64,000 bases of DNA from Prorocentrum cordatum (taxonomy: Eukaryota > Sar > Dinophyceae > Prorocentrales > Prorocentraceae): positions 10,001 through 74,000 of the forward strand of contig CAUYUJ010019942.1 in NCBI GenBank assembly GCA_963575745.1, in the 5' to 3' direction. The notes under the pieces were generated by a model. It saw only the letters and a program-made list of their open reading frames with translations. It searched no databases and was not told where the DNA came from. Shown one piece after another: positions 1 to 10,639 of this stretch. The position numbers were made by a program, and so were the translations under genes. Every line of letters begins with the position of its first letter. Position 1 is the stretch's first letter.

Positions 1-450
1 TGAGGGAAACGGGTCCTGAGGTTACAGGCGGCCCGGATTAGTAGGTCGACCCTGCCAGATCAAGGGGTACCCTCGTTCCCTGTGTCGTGCGACCCATGCC
101 TCCTGCATTTCTGTGGCAACGTGGCCCCCGGAAGGGCCTTGCGTCCTCTCGCTAGGGAGCCCACAAAGGACGTACGCGCCCAGCTATGTACATGAACGCG
201 GCCCCTCGATCCGCGAGACTGGCCGCGTGAGACGAACACTCGGGCAATGCGCACTCTCGACACCGGCGTGGATTCATGTACGTCTACGTCCTTCTGTCGC
301 TCCTGATTCGCGTGTCCTCTCCGGTCGAGTCCGACTGGATTCCCCGTTGTCGGGCTCGCGGGGCCCTGTGCGCAAGCGATGCAGGCTGGAGAGCTCCTCT
401 CTTGGGGGCATGCCGCCCCAGAGTCCGGGGCCCGCTTCCCTCGGGGCCCG
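1..450. other. No recognisable feature
   Basis: Moderately GC-rich single-copy-looking DNA. Open frames overlap on both strands without protein-like composition. Nothing I can support. Confidence 0.5.
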
Positions 451-455
451 TCTTC

Positions 456-612
456 TTACCAGCCTGGAACATATCCCTATCCCTATGCTGGGCACCTCCT
501 CATCACGATGCCAATCTTAGGGATTCCCTATTTTTTGAGGGCGAATCCCTAAGATTGTCATCGCCTTTTGGCGTGTCAATCTTAGGGATAGGGATACGTT
601 CGAGGCTGGTAA
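456..612 (+). mobile_element. Foldback MITE, family A copy 1
   Basis: A 157-bp element with inverted ends: TTACCAGCCT..GAAC at the left and its complement GTTC..AGGCTGGTAA at the right, followed inward by ATCCCTATCCCTA on both sides. It is flanked by a perfect 5-bp duplication TCTTC (451-455 and 613-617), which supports transposition. The interior carries a second palindrome built on CAATCTTAGGGAT. It has no coding capacity, so it would need a transposase supplied elsewhere. Other copies are at 26799 and 30487. Confidence 0.85.
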
Positions 613-839
613 TCTTCCCCGTGCTCGTTTCCCTCACTCCGCCGCTCCCTCCACAGCCACAACTTCCGAGTGCTGCTCTCTCCTCGCTCCCCCGACTCTC
701 TCCGGACGCCGCACGGTCGTCTCCGCGCGTCGTGTGTTGTTGTTCACGCTTCGCGTATACCCCCCCACTGGGCCACTCAGAAACGATGCCCAGGAGAGTT
801 GAGGTGATCAGGGAAGTGTAGGATCAAGATAGGGGGCAG

Positions 840-955
840 CTGTCATTTTCAAGGAGGAGGAGGTGAAGGAGGAGGATGGGAAGGTGTAGGAGGAGGAGAA
901 GGAGGGTGGAGGAGGAGGAGGAGGAGGAGGAGGAGGGTGAAGGAGAGGGAATAGG
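840..955. repeat. (GGA)n array
   Basis: Interrupted GGA trinucleotide array, purine-rich on the + strand. First of more than twenty GGA/TCC arrays in the window. Confidence 0.9.
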
Positions 956-994
956 CAAATGAGAAGGGGGGAGGCGGGCGAGCAGAAGGCCTAA

Positions 995-1565
995 GGCCTT
1001 TTAGATGCCTTTCGGAGTCCCTTGGGATGTCTCTTGGGGGCTTCCTGGGAGGCCTCCTGGGGCGTCTTTGGCGGCCGCTTCGGGGGTTCTTCGGGGGCCT
1101 TTTGGGTTCTCTCTGGGCTCTCTTGGGAGCCCTGGAGGCTCGCTTGAGGAAAGCTTGGAGGAGGTCGCTCAAAGACGGTGGGAGCTTTAATTTACGCCGC
1201 CCATCTGGAGCCCTCGAAGTCGCCTCGTGGAGCTCTCTTGAGGCGTTCTTGGGGCGCTCTTGGTCGCTCTTGGGGCCGTCTTGGGGCCCTCTTGGGCCTC
1301 TCTTGGGGCCATCTTGGGCCATCTTGGGTCCATTAACGCCTCGGAAAGCCATCAGAAGCGAATGGACGAAACAGCAGCAAACATTGATTGTTAGGTTTTG
1401 GAAGGATTTGGGCTCTTGGTTGCTCTCCTGGGTGTGCTCCGACGCCACTTGGAGCAGTCTTGGGGCGGTCTTGGAGCCTCCTTGATCACGTTGGAGGCTA
1501 TCTTGAGCTATCTTGAGCCATCTTGGAGGACATCTTAGGCTCTCTGAAGCCCTCTTGGAGCCAGC
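995..1565. repeat. Minisatellite of TCTTGGGGCC-like units
   Basis: Degenerate 10-13-bp units of the type TCTTGGGGCC, TCTTGGGAGC. Long open frames through it on both strands are a by-product of the repeat. The same motif recurs at 22855-23000. Confidence 0.75.
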
Positions 1566-2384
1566 TTGGACCATCTTGTACGCTCCAATGGGTCGCGGGG
1601 CGCCCCGTCAAGGTCCAGGGGTAGGGGCTAGGGGGAGGGGTCAAGCTTCCCACCCGCCCGCAAGCCGTCTTGCTCACTCCCACTCACCCTCCCAACACAT
1701 GCGTAACACCCAGGAGTCAGCATACAACATCAGAACGCCGCAGACGCCACGGGTTCCAGATGCACCAGACACTGGAGGCCCAAGCGTGCCAGGCGCGCTG
1801 AGTGCGGCACGTGCTCCACGTGCGTCCAGCGTTCCGCATGCTCCAGCCGCGCCAGGTGCGCCAGCCACTTGGAACCGTTAGGGGCTGTGGTGCCCAGCTT
1901 TAAGCTTTCTTGGGCAATTTTGGAGCCATGTGAAGGTTTCGAAATCCCATCGGAAACGGTAGGGCGAAAAGGCAGCAGCCATTGATGTGTCAAAGCAGTC
2001 GGTCGGCCACTTGCGCCCAGAAGGCAGGTGGGATCTGCTGGCACCCCAGCCGTCCCTGTGAGATACCCATATAAAGTGGTCGCGGGGCGGCCGCGCATGC
2101 TCCAAATGTGGAGGCAGAGCGCGTTTTTTTGACAGGGATTGTGGGGGGGGCCCTCATGGGGTTGGCATGGTTCCCGGTTTTCCGCCGGCCGGGTGGGGGA
2201 GGGGGTGTTCATATGGCACAGTGATAAACCCATCCCCGAAGGGAAAGAGGGGAATATGGAAGAGAATACACGCTAAACCACCTACGCCCAGAGGGCTGGT
2301 GGGATTCAAAAGACCTTGTGCTTTTCTCTTGTTACTTTCCGATCGGAACTTCTCTGGTCTCTCACTATGGTGCTCTGGCTGCAG
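1566..2384. other. Intergenic, weak repeats only
   Basis: Contains short GCCAGGCG-like degenerate repeats (about 1735-1870) and a pair of related segments of about 35 bp (about 2004-2040 and 2276-2312) sharing CGCCCAGA and GGTGGGAT. No gene seen. Confidence 0.4.
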
Positions 2385-2750
2385 CGTTGGCTCATTTTAG
2401 ACTCGGCGTTTTTTGTTCCCGTCGTTCAGAGAGGCTCTCGCCCCAGCGCGGGCCTGGATCCGAGTCCTTCCTCGTTGTTGGCCCCCCCCTCCACTCCCCT
2501 CCTCCGCCTTCCCCTGGTCCTCCTGCTCCACCCGTTTCTTTCACTCCAGTTCCCGCCGCTGCTGTTCGTCCTCGTCCTCCTGTCTCAAACACTCCCTCCG
2601 ATTGTGCATAGCATCTTGCGCATTGAGTCACCTTTGCCGATTGTGCATCGCATGATTGGGTCTTCATGGGAGTTCCATACCCGCCGTGACACGAGTCGTC
2701 GGATAGATGAACACCTGCGCATTGGGAAGATATTGTTGCAGAGGTAGGAT
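2385..2750 (+). repeat. Dispersed repeat with faint coding trace, copy 1
   Basis: Diverged copy of a segment that returns on the opposite strand at about 46215-46640. In matched frames both read a Pro-rich stretch (PPPPSPGPP, then PAAA.RPRPP) and, further on, a W/L-E-F...RRxxRRI block. The frame breaks between these blocks in both copies. It may be the remnant of a retroposed gene or element ORF. Unrecognised. Confidence 0.45.
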
Positions 2751-2815
2751 GTGAGATCCGGCGCGAGCGCACCTGGTTTGTCCTCCCCACCTCTGGATGT
2801 CAAATATGGCGCAAG

Positions 2816-3002
2816 CTCACCTGACCGAAGGAAGATAACGGGGTCGACTGCGCCGACAGTGGCGCGTAAGCTTCCCGCGTAAGATCGCGCGCAAGCGCCC
2901 TCGTTTCCAATGTAGCGTGCCGCGCTGGCGGCCCGCGTAAGCCGCGGCGTAAGGTCGCTACGTCATCTCTCATGAGACCCGTTGCGTTTCGTCGCTCACC
3001 TG
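2816..3002 (+). mobile_element. Foldback repeat, family M copy 1
   Basis: About 187 bp sharing with copies at 25195, 36968 and 45303 the landmarks ACGGGGTCG, GCGCCCTCGTTTCC, CTGGCGGCCCGCGTAAGC and GTAAGGTCGCT. The ends are inverted (CACCTGACCGA at the left, TCGCTCACCTG at the right). Non-coding. Confidence 0.65.
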
Positions 3003-4072
3003 TCTTGCCCGCCCCCCCCCTGCCTCTCTCCTTTCCTGCCTCCCCTCCTCGCCCGTTGCCGCTCCCCTACCCCCCCCTTCCTCCATCCTCGCCCCCCCCC
3101 TTCGCTGCCGCCGCCGCCCCTCGCTCCTTGTCCTCCTTGCGTCTCGCTCTTGTCATCCTCGTCCTCTTATTTCTGTCGTCGACCTCCTCTTTCTCCCTCC
3201 CTCTCCCCTCGTCTTCGCCCTCCATGTGCTCGTCCTCCTCCTCCTCCTCTTCCTCCTTCTCCTCCTCCCCACTTCTCGTCCTCGGCCGCGTCATGGCCGC
3301 CCTCTTTCTTCGACCATCCCCCTCCGGTGCGGAAGATGGCGCGCGCACCTGAACAGGCAGGAGGTCGGATGCTCCAACCTTCCACCGGGCCCGGCTTCCG
3401 AGGGCAGGAGGGCCCAGGAGCCCCGCCCGACATCCACAGGGTGTTCTGCCCACCTCCACAGGCACGAGCGCTGCACGTGACTCTCCCCTTCTCCCTCCTT
3501 CCTTTTTGTCCTCCTGCTCCCTGTTCGCCTGCCCCCTCCTCCTTGTTCGGTCGGTCGGTCGGCCGGATGGCAGAAGGTCGAAGCCTGAACTCCTCGCCCT
3601 CCTCTCCTCGTCCTCCTGTCCTCCTCGTTCGCGTCCTCGTCGTCATTCTCACCTCTCCTCCTCCACCCTTTCTCCTCTCACGCCTCCCCCTCCTCCTACC
3701 TCCCTTCGTCATCGCCCGCCTCGCCGTCCTCGTCCCCGTCTCCGTCGTTCTCGTCGGCAAATGCGTCTTCGTCAGCGTCGCCCTCCGCCTCGCTGTCCCC
3801 CTACTCCCTCCCCTCCCCCTTCCCGCCTTTGCCCCCCTCCTCCTCCCTGCCCTCTCCTCGTCCTCGCCCTCCCCCTCTCGCACGCGCCCCTGGCAGGTCC
3901 CGTGGCAGGCCCCCGACGCGTCCGTGGCCCCTTCACGCGCCCGTGGCACGCCCTCGGCAGGCCCCCTCCACCCGCCCACCGCCCACCGTCCGCAGCCCCT
4001 CTGGCCCCTCAAGCAGCTGCCGCAGCCTGCGCAGCTCGTTTCGGCTCTGCCGCGCCAGCCCGGCTGCCCGGA
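3003..4072. other. Pyrimidine-rich low-complexity DNA
   Basis: Long C/T-rich stretches (about 3000-3280 and 3480-3900) of CCTC and CGTCCTC type. Open frames are compositional and switch freely. No gene supported. Confidence 0.6.
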
Positions 4073-4250
4073 TACGCCCGTGCTGAAACGCCACACGTGC
4101 GGTGCTCAGCACGTCCATTGCTAACACGCTGCGTGCTTCGGCTCGGCGCCTGCAGGCCCGCGCATTGGTCCGACCGCGTCGCGCCAGACCCACGCCTTCA
4201 GTCCACGTGCTGAGCTCCGTGTCCGCCTGTTGCGTATCGGGGCAGCCGGG
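4073..4250 (+). repeat. Dispersed repeat, family N copy 1
   Basis: Shares with 24988-25172 the ordered blocks GCCCGT.TTGAAACGC, GCTCA.GACGTCC, AACACGCTGCGTG, GCGCATTGG and TATCGGGGCAGC. It ends just upstream of the candidate exon at 4279, so it could form part of that gene's 5' region. Confidence 0.65.
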
Positions 4251-4278
4251 CACGCCAGCGGTGGCTCAAGGCGCAGGG

Positions 4279-4490
4279 ATGGCCGCAGCTCACGGCGCCG
4301 CCGCGGCGAGGGCGGGCAAGCGCGGCCGCGGCCGCGGCGCGCCGCTGGCCTGCGGGCTGCTGCTCTGCGCCCTGGCGGCCGCGGCGGTGCTCGCGCCCTC
4401 GGCCGCCTGGGCGGCGCCCGCGCCCGGCAGGCGGTCTGCCGCTGCCGCCGGCCTGGTCGCCACCCTCGGGGCCGCCGTCATCGGGGGCAA
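4279..4490 (+). CDS. Possible first exon of a signal-peptide protein
   Basis: From ATG 4279 the frame reads a basic, Ala-rich start (residues 1-20, several Lys/Arg), then a strong hydrophobic core (about residues 21-41: LACGLLLCALAAAAVLAP) and an A-x-A-like cleavage site (AWAAP). A second Ala/Gly-rich hydrophobic stretch ends at GGN. This is the layout of a secretory leader, or of a two-step plastid or thylakoid leader as used in peridinin plastids (inference). A GT dinucleotide at 4491 (AAC|GTTAGG) could be the intron donor. If unspliced, the frame stops at 4602 after about 108 residues. Bases 4262-4270 (TGGCTCAAG) match the last 9 bases of DinoSL, too short to rely on. No later exon was found, and the product is unrecognised. 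Confidence 0.4.
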
Positions 4491-4574
4491 CGTTAGGTCA
4501 AGCAGTGGCGAGGCGTCCTGGCTTTGCGAGAGGCCCGCCCACGAATGGTCGGAGAACTTTCTGTGGTTTTGTAC

Positions 4575-4725
4575 GGAATGTTCTTCGAGCATTTCTGGTT
4601 GAGACCGTTTTATTTTAGCACATCGGCTTTATGTCCAATAATTTTGTTTTTGTTCTTAGAAGGTTTTATTGTTTAAAAACATGTTGACGATATACTTATA
4701 AGAAGTCGGGACCGTCGAGGGCAAC
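4575..4725. other. AT-rich island
   Basis: About 150 bp unusually rich in T and A for this window (TTTTATTTTAG, TTTTGTTTTTG). It contains TTCTTAG followed by A, which could be an intron 3' end. Nothing firmer. Confidence 0.4.
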
Positions 4726-4837
4726 GTTGTTCGTCGGTCGTATAAGGTAAGAATGTCCCAACCATCCTGTGGTGTTGGGTCCTCGCTTTGAAGAGAGCGC
4801 CCCGCGTTCCTCACTCCTTCCTCATCCCCATCCTCCC

Positions 4838-4967
4838 TCCCATCGTCGTCATCATCATCAGCATTGCCATCGTCATTGTCATCACCATCATCATCATCAT
4901 CATCATCGTCATCATCATCATCATCATGATCATCATCACCATCATCATCATTCATCTCATCATCATC

Positions 4968-5012
<45 letters not shown>

Positions 5013-5013
5013 T

Positions 5014-5103
<90 letters not shown>

Positions 5104-5215
5104 TTCATCATCATCATCAGCATCATCATCATCATGATGATCATCATCATCATAATCATACTCAGCATCATCATCAGCATCACCATCACCATCATCATCG
5201 ACATATGTATCGGCA
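4838..5215. repeat. (ATC)n microsatellite
   Basis: Nearly pure ATC trinucleotide array with a few GTC and ACC interruptions. The poly-His, poly-Ser and poly-Asp frames across it are artefacts of the repeat. Confidence 0.95.
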
Positions 5216-5223
5216 TCGCCACC

Positions 5224-7000
5224 TAAGGCCCCAGTGGGGGTGTCCACAGGCGTCCGCCACACACTGTACAGCGTTTCGTGGCCCCATATGGGGGCTCCCC
5301 AGAAGGCCCCAGTTGTGGTGTCCGCATGCGTCCGCCGCACTCAGTACAGCGTTTCGTTGCCCCATAGGGAGCTCCACGTAAGGCCCCAGTGGGGGTGCCC
5401 GCATGCGTCCGCCACACCCTGTACAGCGTTTCGTGGCCCCGTAGGGAGCTCCACCGAAGGTCCCAGTGGGACCGCCCACACGCGCTCGCCACAACCAGTA
5501 TAGCGTTTCGCGGCCCCATGGGGGGCTCCACCGAAGGCCCCAGGTGTACCGCCCGCCTGGGTCCGCCACACCCATGTCGCCACACCCTGTACAGCGTTTC
5601 GTGGCCCCACGGAGCTCCACCGAAGGTCCCAGTGGGGATGGCCACATGCGTCCGCCACGTCCAGTACAGCGTTTCGTTGCCCCATAGGGAGCTCCACCGA
5701 AAGCCCAGTGGGGGTGTCTGCATGCGTCCGCCACACCCAGTACAGCGTTTCGTGGCCCCATAGGGAGCTCCACGTAAGGCCCCAGTGGGGGTTGCCACAT
5801 GCGTCCGCCACACTCAGTACAGCGTTTCGTGGCCCCATAGACAGCACCACCTACTGTAAGGCCCCAGTGGGGGTGGCCACATGCGTCCGCCACGCCCAGC
5901 ACAGCGTTCCGTGGCCTTATGGGGAGCTCCACGAAGGCCTCAGTGGGGGTGCCCGCATGCGTCCGTGGACTCATAGGGAGGTCCACCTAAGGCCCCAGTT
6001 AGGGTGCTCGCATGCGTCCGCCACACCCAGTACAGCGTTTCGTTCCCCCATAGGGAGCTCCACCGAAGGCCCCAGTGGGGGTGCCCGCATGCTTACGCCA
6101 CGCGCATGCCGGCACACCTCTCACACGTTTCGTGGCCCCATAGGGAGCTCCACCTAAGGCCCCGGTGGGGGTGGCCACATGCGTCCGCCACACCTTGCAC
6201 AGCGTTCCGTGGCCCCACAGGGAGCTCCACCGAAAGCCTAGTGGAGGCGGCTTCATGCGTCCGCCACACCCAGTACAGCGTTTCGTGGCTCCATCTGGGA
6301 GCTCCACCGAAGGCCCCAGTGGGGGTGGCCACATGCGTCCGCCACACCCTGTACAGCGTTTCGTGGCCCTAGAGGGAGCTCCACGTAAGGCCCCAGTGGG
6401 GGTGGCCACATGTGTCCGCCACGCCCAGCACAGCGTTCCGTGGCCTTATAGGGAGCTCCACCTAAGGCCCCAATGGGGGTTGCCACATGCGTCCGCCACA
6501 CCCTGTACAGCGTTTCGTGGCCCCATATCGGGGCTCCCCAGAAGGCCCCAGTGTCACCGCCCGCATGTGTCCGCCACACCCTGTACAGCGTTTCGTTGCC
6601 CCATAGGGAGCTCCACCGAAGGCCCCAGTGGGGGTGCCCGCATGCGTCCGCCACACCCTGTACAGCGTACAGCGTTTCGTGGCCCCATAGGGAGCTCCAC
6701 CGAAGGTCCCAGTGGGACCGCCCGCACGCGCCCGCCACAACCAGTACAGCGCGTCGCGGCCCCATGGGCGGCTCCACCGAAGGCCCCAGGTGGACCGCCC
6801 GCATGCGTTTGCCACACCAAGTACAGCGTTTCGTGGCCTCATATGGGGGCTCCCCAGAAGGCCCCAGTGGCACCGCCCGCATGTATTTTCACAACCCACT
6901 ACAGCGCGTCGTGGCCCCATAGGGAGCTCCACCGAAGGCCCCAGTGGGGGGGGCCACATGCGTCCCCGCCACCCATTACGGCACGCCCCATCACGCGTTG
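5224..7000. repeat. 77-bp satellite array, about 23 copies
   Basis: Tandem unit of about 77 bp. Order in each unit: GGCCCCAGTGGGGGT, GCATGCGTCCGCCAC, GTACAGCGTTTCGTGGCCCC, then ATAGGGAGCTCCACC. Spacing measured between CCCAGTGGG at 5385 and 5462 is 77 bp. Units vary by substitutions and small indels, and several are fused or shortened (near 5560, 5830 and 6670). Frames of 100-290 codons run through it on both strands because stops are rare in the unit; no start or codon pattern suggests a gene. Confidence 0.95.
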
Positions 7001-7104
7001 CGTGGCCCACCGGAAGCAGCACCCACAACGCGTTACTCACAACTAACCTATACGACCACCCTGCGGGTGATAAGGAGGTGAGGGGGGAGGGGGAACCAAC
7101 GTCT

Positions 7105-7373
7105 CACTCAATCAATCTCGCTATCGATCTCACATTCGATATCATTATCGATGTCACTATCGATCTCGCTATCGATCTCACTATCGATCTCACAATCGAT
7201 CTCACAATCGATCTCACATTCGGTCTCACATTCGGTCTCACTGTCGATCTCACAATCGATCTCACAATCGATCTCACAGTCGATCTCACAGTCGATCTCA
7301 CATTCGGTCTCACATTCGGTCTCACTATCGATCTCACTATCGATCTCACAATCGATCCCACTATCGATCTCAC
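7105..7373. repeat. 12-bp minisatellite ATCGATCTCACT
   Basis: About 22 tandem units alternating ATCGATCTCACT, ATCGATCTCACA and TTCGGTCTCACA. It is the reverse complement of the GATCGATAGTGA array at 40.0-41.6 kb. Confidence 0.92.
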
Positions 7374-7552
<179 letters not shown>

Positions 7553-7556
7553 CGGG

Positions 7557-7760
7557 ACACCGACGGGACACCGACGGGACACCAGCGGGACACCGGCGGG
7601 ACACCGCGCGCCACCGGCCGCCCGGAAGGGAAACATTTGGTCCGGCCGCGCCTCAGCCACAGGGACACCGACGGGACACCAGCGGGACACCGGCGGGACA
7701 CCGCGCGCCACCGGCCGCCCGGAAGAGACACATTTGGTCCGGCCGCGCCTCAGCCACATG
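7557..7760. repeat. 97-bp tandem duplication with 11-bp GGGACACCGAC units
   Basis: Two copies with a period of 97 bp (ACCAGCGGGA at 7581 and 7678). Each opens with 11-bp GGGACACCGAC repeats and ends CTCAGCCACA. Copies differ at only a few bases, so the duplication is recent. Confidence 0.9.
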
Positions 7761-8084
7761 AGACTTTCTCTCGCCCGCCCACGCAGCTTCGCCTCGCCCG
7801 CACGCACGGCACGCACGAACACGAAACCGAAATCGATTTCCCGGTAGGGGGGCTCTCCGTTCCACTTCGATCTCACCCCCTCACCTCCGACATATGTTTG
7901 GGCCCTTCGCCAGGATAATTCTGGATCCTCTAATTCCAACCTACTTCAGGCGCCTTCCTGCTTCAATCATCGAGTGGCCCCCCCTTTTCCTTTCTCAGCA
8001 GGTGTCGGGCGGGAGCCCAATCTGCTTCCAACGCTTTCTAGTTCATGCTTCTACCCACTTCCTTCGACTGACGGGTGGGGGCTT
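7761..8084. other. No recognisable gene
   Basis: Holds only a short block (about 7936-7965, CTTCAGGCGCCTTCCTGCTT) that recurs at about 24801-24830. Confidence 0.4.
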
Positions 8085-8300
8085 CTGTAGCAAATCATGG
8101 GAGCATTGTGCGTCCTCAGGCATTAGCAGGTGCTAGCGTCTGGTAGTCGTGGAGGAAGCGCCAGTTTGGCGTCGACTAGCGTCGATTTAGCGTCGATTTG
8201 CGCTGGCTAGCGTCGACCAGCTTCGATTGGCGCCGACTCGCAAGAGCCAACAAGGTGGTCTGGTAGGGCCCCATGAGTTGCCCCAGAAGAGGGGAATATG
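8085..8300 (+). repeat. Dispersed repeat, family C copy 1
   Basis: Order: CATGGGAGC, GCGTCTGGTAGTCG, GAGGAAGCG, tandem TTAGCGTCGA-like 10-12-bp units, CCAACAAG, GAGTTGCC. The same order returns at 13655-13915. Confidence 0.7.
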
Positions 8301-8680
8301 CATATGAGGTCGTTGCTATCCCCTGGCGATGACGGGCTTGACCAGCGGGGAGGGGTGGAGGGGTCACGTCGCGATTTGCGCCGTCGCCGTCGCCGTCTGG
8401 GAGTCCCTTGGAATGGCTCATTCCCAGACGGCACCGGCAGGAACCGTGACGTGATCAGGGCTGGTGGTGAGGTGGGGGGAGGGCGGGGCCGGTCGCCGGT
8501 CACGGGTGTTGTCGCGAATTTGCCTCCACCACGGGGAGACGGTGATGGTGATAACACCCGGGCTTCCCAGGGTGGCCGAGGCACCAACATCTAGGATCAC
8601 CTTCCCCCGGTGGAGGCACCCCCCTGTGTTGGTGTTGGGGCTGCGGTGCCAATTTCCAGATCCCCAGACATACAGGCGCT
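8301..8680. other. No recognisable gene
   Basis: GC-rich DNA with GCCGTCGCC short repeats and local inverted pairs. No protein-like frame. Confidence 0.4.
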
Positions 8681-8684
8681 CCAG

Positions 8685-8830
8685 TTGTTTCGATGCGTGG
8701 GCCCCATGAGGTCTGGACCACTTCCCGCGGGCCGCTTCTTCCTCCTGCCTCGTTGTTGACGTTCCCGAGGCCCGGCCAGAGCCCCCAGAGGCCCAAAATT
8801 GCCAAACTCCCGCCGCTCCAATTTTTGTTG
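8685..8830 (-). repeat. Dispersed repeat, family W copy 1 (left arm of inverted pair)
   Basis: The reverse complement matches 9095-9240. Shared blocks include GATGCGTGGGCC, GACCACTTCCC, GCCGCTTCTTC and CCCGAGGCCCGGC. Together they make an imperfect inverted repeat with a spacer of about 270 bp. Confidence 0.65.
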
Positions 8831-9094
8831 GAGCGTCGGCGTTCCGGGCCTCTGCAGGAGAGGTTCGGGGGGGGATCCTCCAAGAAAGCGCTTTCCCTGG
8901 CGGTGCTCCGACGCTTGCGAGGCCTGGGATGGCGGTCCTCGGCTGCGGCCCGTCGAGGGGGCGTTCCACAGGCCTGCCCGGGGATCGGCCCACACGTGCT
9001 GCCGCCGGAGGCCCGACATGTGGCCCGACGACCACCGGCGGGGCACTCCGCCGCATAGAAGTTACGCATACCGACACAGAGATCCGACGCTCCG

Positions 9095-9240
9095 GAACAG
9101 TTGTGAGCGGCCGGATTTGGCCAGGTTTCGGCCTTCGGGGGCCCTCGCCGGGCCTCGGGAGCGTCCAGAAACGGTTCAGGGCGAAGAAGCGTCCCAGGGG
9201 AAGTGGTCCTGACCTCTGAGGCCCACGCATCGACAACAAT
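9095..9240 (+). repeat. Dispersed repeat, family W copy 2 (right arm of inverted pair)
   Basis: Carries GCCGGGCCTCGGGA and GGTCC.GACCTCTG, also seen at 16101-16295 and in related form at 57490-57640. Confidence 0.65.
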
Positions 9241-9478
9241 GGAGCGGCAGGATATCTGGGGCCACCCTCTGGTGCATGGTGTCTGGGCCTCAGGGGCGGG
9301 CGGCGGTGTGCAGAGCACCATCGACGGGCCAACGATTTCATACACCGCCGCCCTCCCTGAGGGCACGAGAAACCTCGCCGGCGGGTGGCCTATCGGCGAT
9401 CTGTCGGCGACGGATCGCCGATTCCAGGTTGATGCTGTCCCGCCTGAGCTTGTTCCCCCCTAACGTTCCCCCTCGCAG

Positions 9479-9911
9479 CAATCCCAGCCCAGTGGGTGCT
9501 GTCAGCACCGAGAACGATCCCGACCTGTCGATCAGCTTGAAGAGGAGCAAACTCACCGAGGAGCAATTGAAGAAACGAGAGGATGAGCGTAGGGCAGAGG
9601 CGGAGAGGCAAGACAAGCTGTTGCAGACCTTCAGGGGTTGGTTCAGCAAGCTCGCCAACGAGGAATCCACCACCGAGGTGCGCGTGGAACAGCTGACTCT
9701 CATGAAGGACTCCGTGGTGGCGGAGAAGGCCCTCCCAAACGGAATCACCCGCGAAGACATCGTGAAAGGCATCCGCAACATCAAGTACAACATCGGCTGC
9801 ATCAAGGATAAGCCCAAGAAGGACCCTGACTGCAAGGCCGTCGAGAAGGGCTATATGCAGCTCCTCGCCACCATCGACAAGACGTACGACCGCAACATCA
9901 TCACTCGCTGA
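9479..9911 (+). CDS. Terminal exon of an unrecognised charged protein
   Basis: The open frame runs to TGA at 9909-9911 and gives about 143 residues. Composition is convincingly protein-like: a Lys/Glu/Arg-rich helix (SKLTEEQLKKREDERRAEAE), then TFRGWFSKLANEE, later GITREDIVKGIRNIKYNIG and CIKDKPKKDPDC. A probable 3' splice site lies just upstream: a pyrimidine run containing CTAAC (9461-9465, branch-like) and ending CGCAG at 9474-9478, so the exon opens with the last base of a split codon. The frame stays open upstream to about 9276, but that sequence is repeat-like (9380-9420 recurs near 14125), so I take it as intron. No upstream exon was identified. No family recognised; the Glu/Lys-rich first half may form a coiled coil. 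Confidence 0.65.
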
Positions 9912-10029
9912 GTGGCCGGAAGCGGTGCGAACCCATCTGAGCTGCTCTTGCGGCAGATTTTCAGCCGTGTTCGAGCGGGTTTCCTCCCTCCTGGCTCAGA
10001 GTCCCAAGGGAGGGACGCCCTCAAGCAGG

Positions 10030-10590
10030 ATGGCCCCCTTCTTCCCCCTCCTCCTCCTCCTCCTCCTCCTCCTCCTCCTCCTCCTCCTCCTCCTCCTCCT
10101 CCTCTTCCTCCTCCTCCTCCTCCTCCTCCTCCTCCTCCGCGCTCCTCCTCCTCCTCCCCTCCTCCTCCTCCTCCTCCCCCTCCCCTCGCCCTCCTCCTCC
10201 TCCTCCTCCTCCCCCTCACCCCCCTCGTCTCCTCCTCCGCCTCCTCTCCGTCTCCTCCTCCTCCTCCTTCTCCTCCTTCCTCCGTCCTCGTCGTCGTCGT
10301 CCTCCTCCTCCTCCTTCCTGTCTCCTCCTCCTCCTCCTCCTCCTCCTCCTCCTCCTCCTCCTCCTCCTCCTCCTCCTCCTACCCCCCTATCCCCTCCCCC
10401 TCCCCCTCCACCTTCTCCTCCCCCTCACCCCCTTCGTCTCCTCCTCCGCCTCCTCGTCCGTCTCCTTCCTCCCTCCTCCTCCTCCTCCTCTCCTCCTCCT
10501 CCTCCCCTCCGTCCTCGTCGTCGTCCTCCTCCTCCTTCCTGTCTCCTCCTCCTCCTCCTCCTCCTCCTCTTCCTCCTCCTCTTAAGCAGT
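10030..10590. repeat. (TCC)n arrays
   Basis: About 560 bp of TCC repeats with CCCCTCC and CGTCGTCC interruptions. Poly-Pro, poly-Ser and poly-Leu frames are artefacts. Confidence 0.95.
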
Positions 10591-10639
10591 GCGGGCGATG
10601 CGGTCTCTCCCGCGCAGCCCGCGCCCGCGCCGCGCCCGA

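Noticed and set aside
4262-4270. TGGCTCAAG, equal to the last 9 bases of DinoSL, 9 bp before the possible ATG at 4279
   Set aside because: Nine bases are expected by chance in 64 kb at a low but real rate, and the preceding bases do not match the leader.
4788-5381. Poly-His, poly-Asp and poly-Met frames
   Set aside because: Direct translation of the (ATC)n array in different frames. The same holds for poly-Pro/Ser/Leu frames in (TCC)n and poly-Gly/Glu/Arg frames in (GGA)n tracts.
5223-7046. Several 120-290-codon frames in the 77-bp satellite
   Set aside because: Open on both strands with shifts at indels; the repeat lacks stops. No conserved frame across units.
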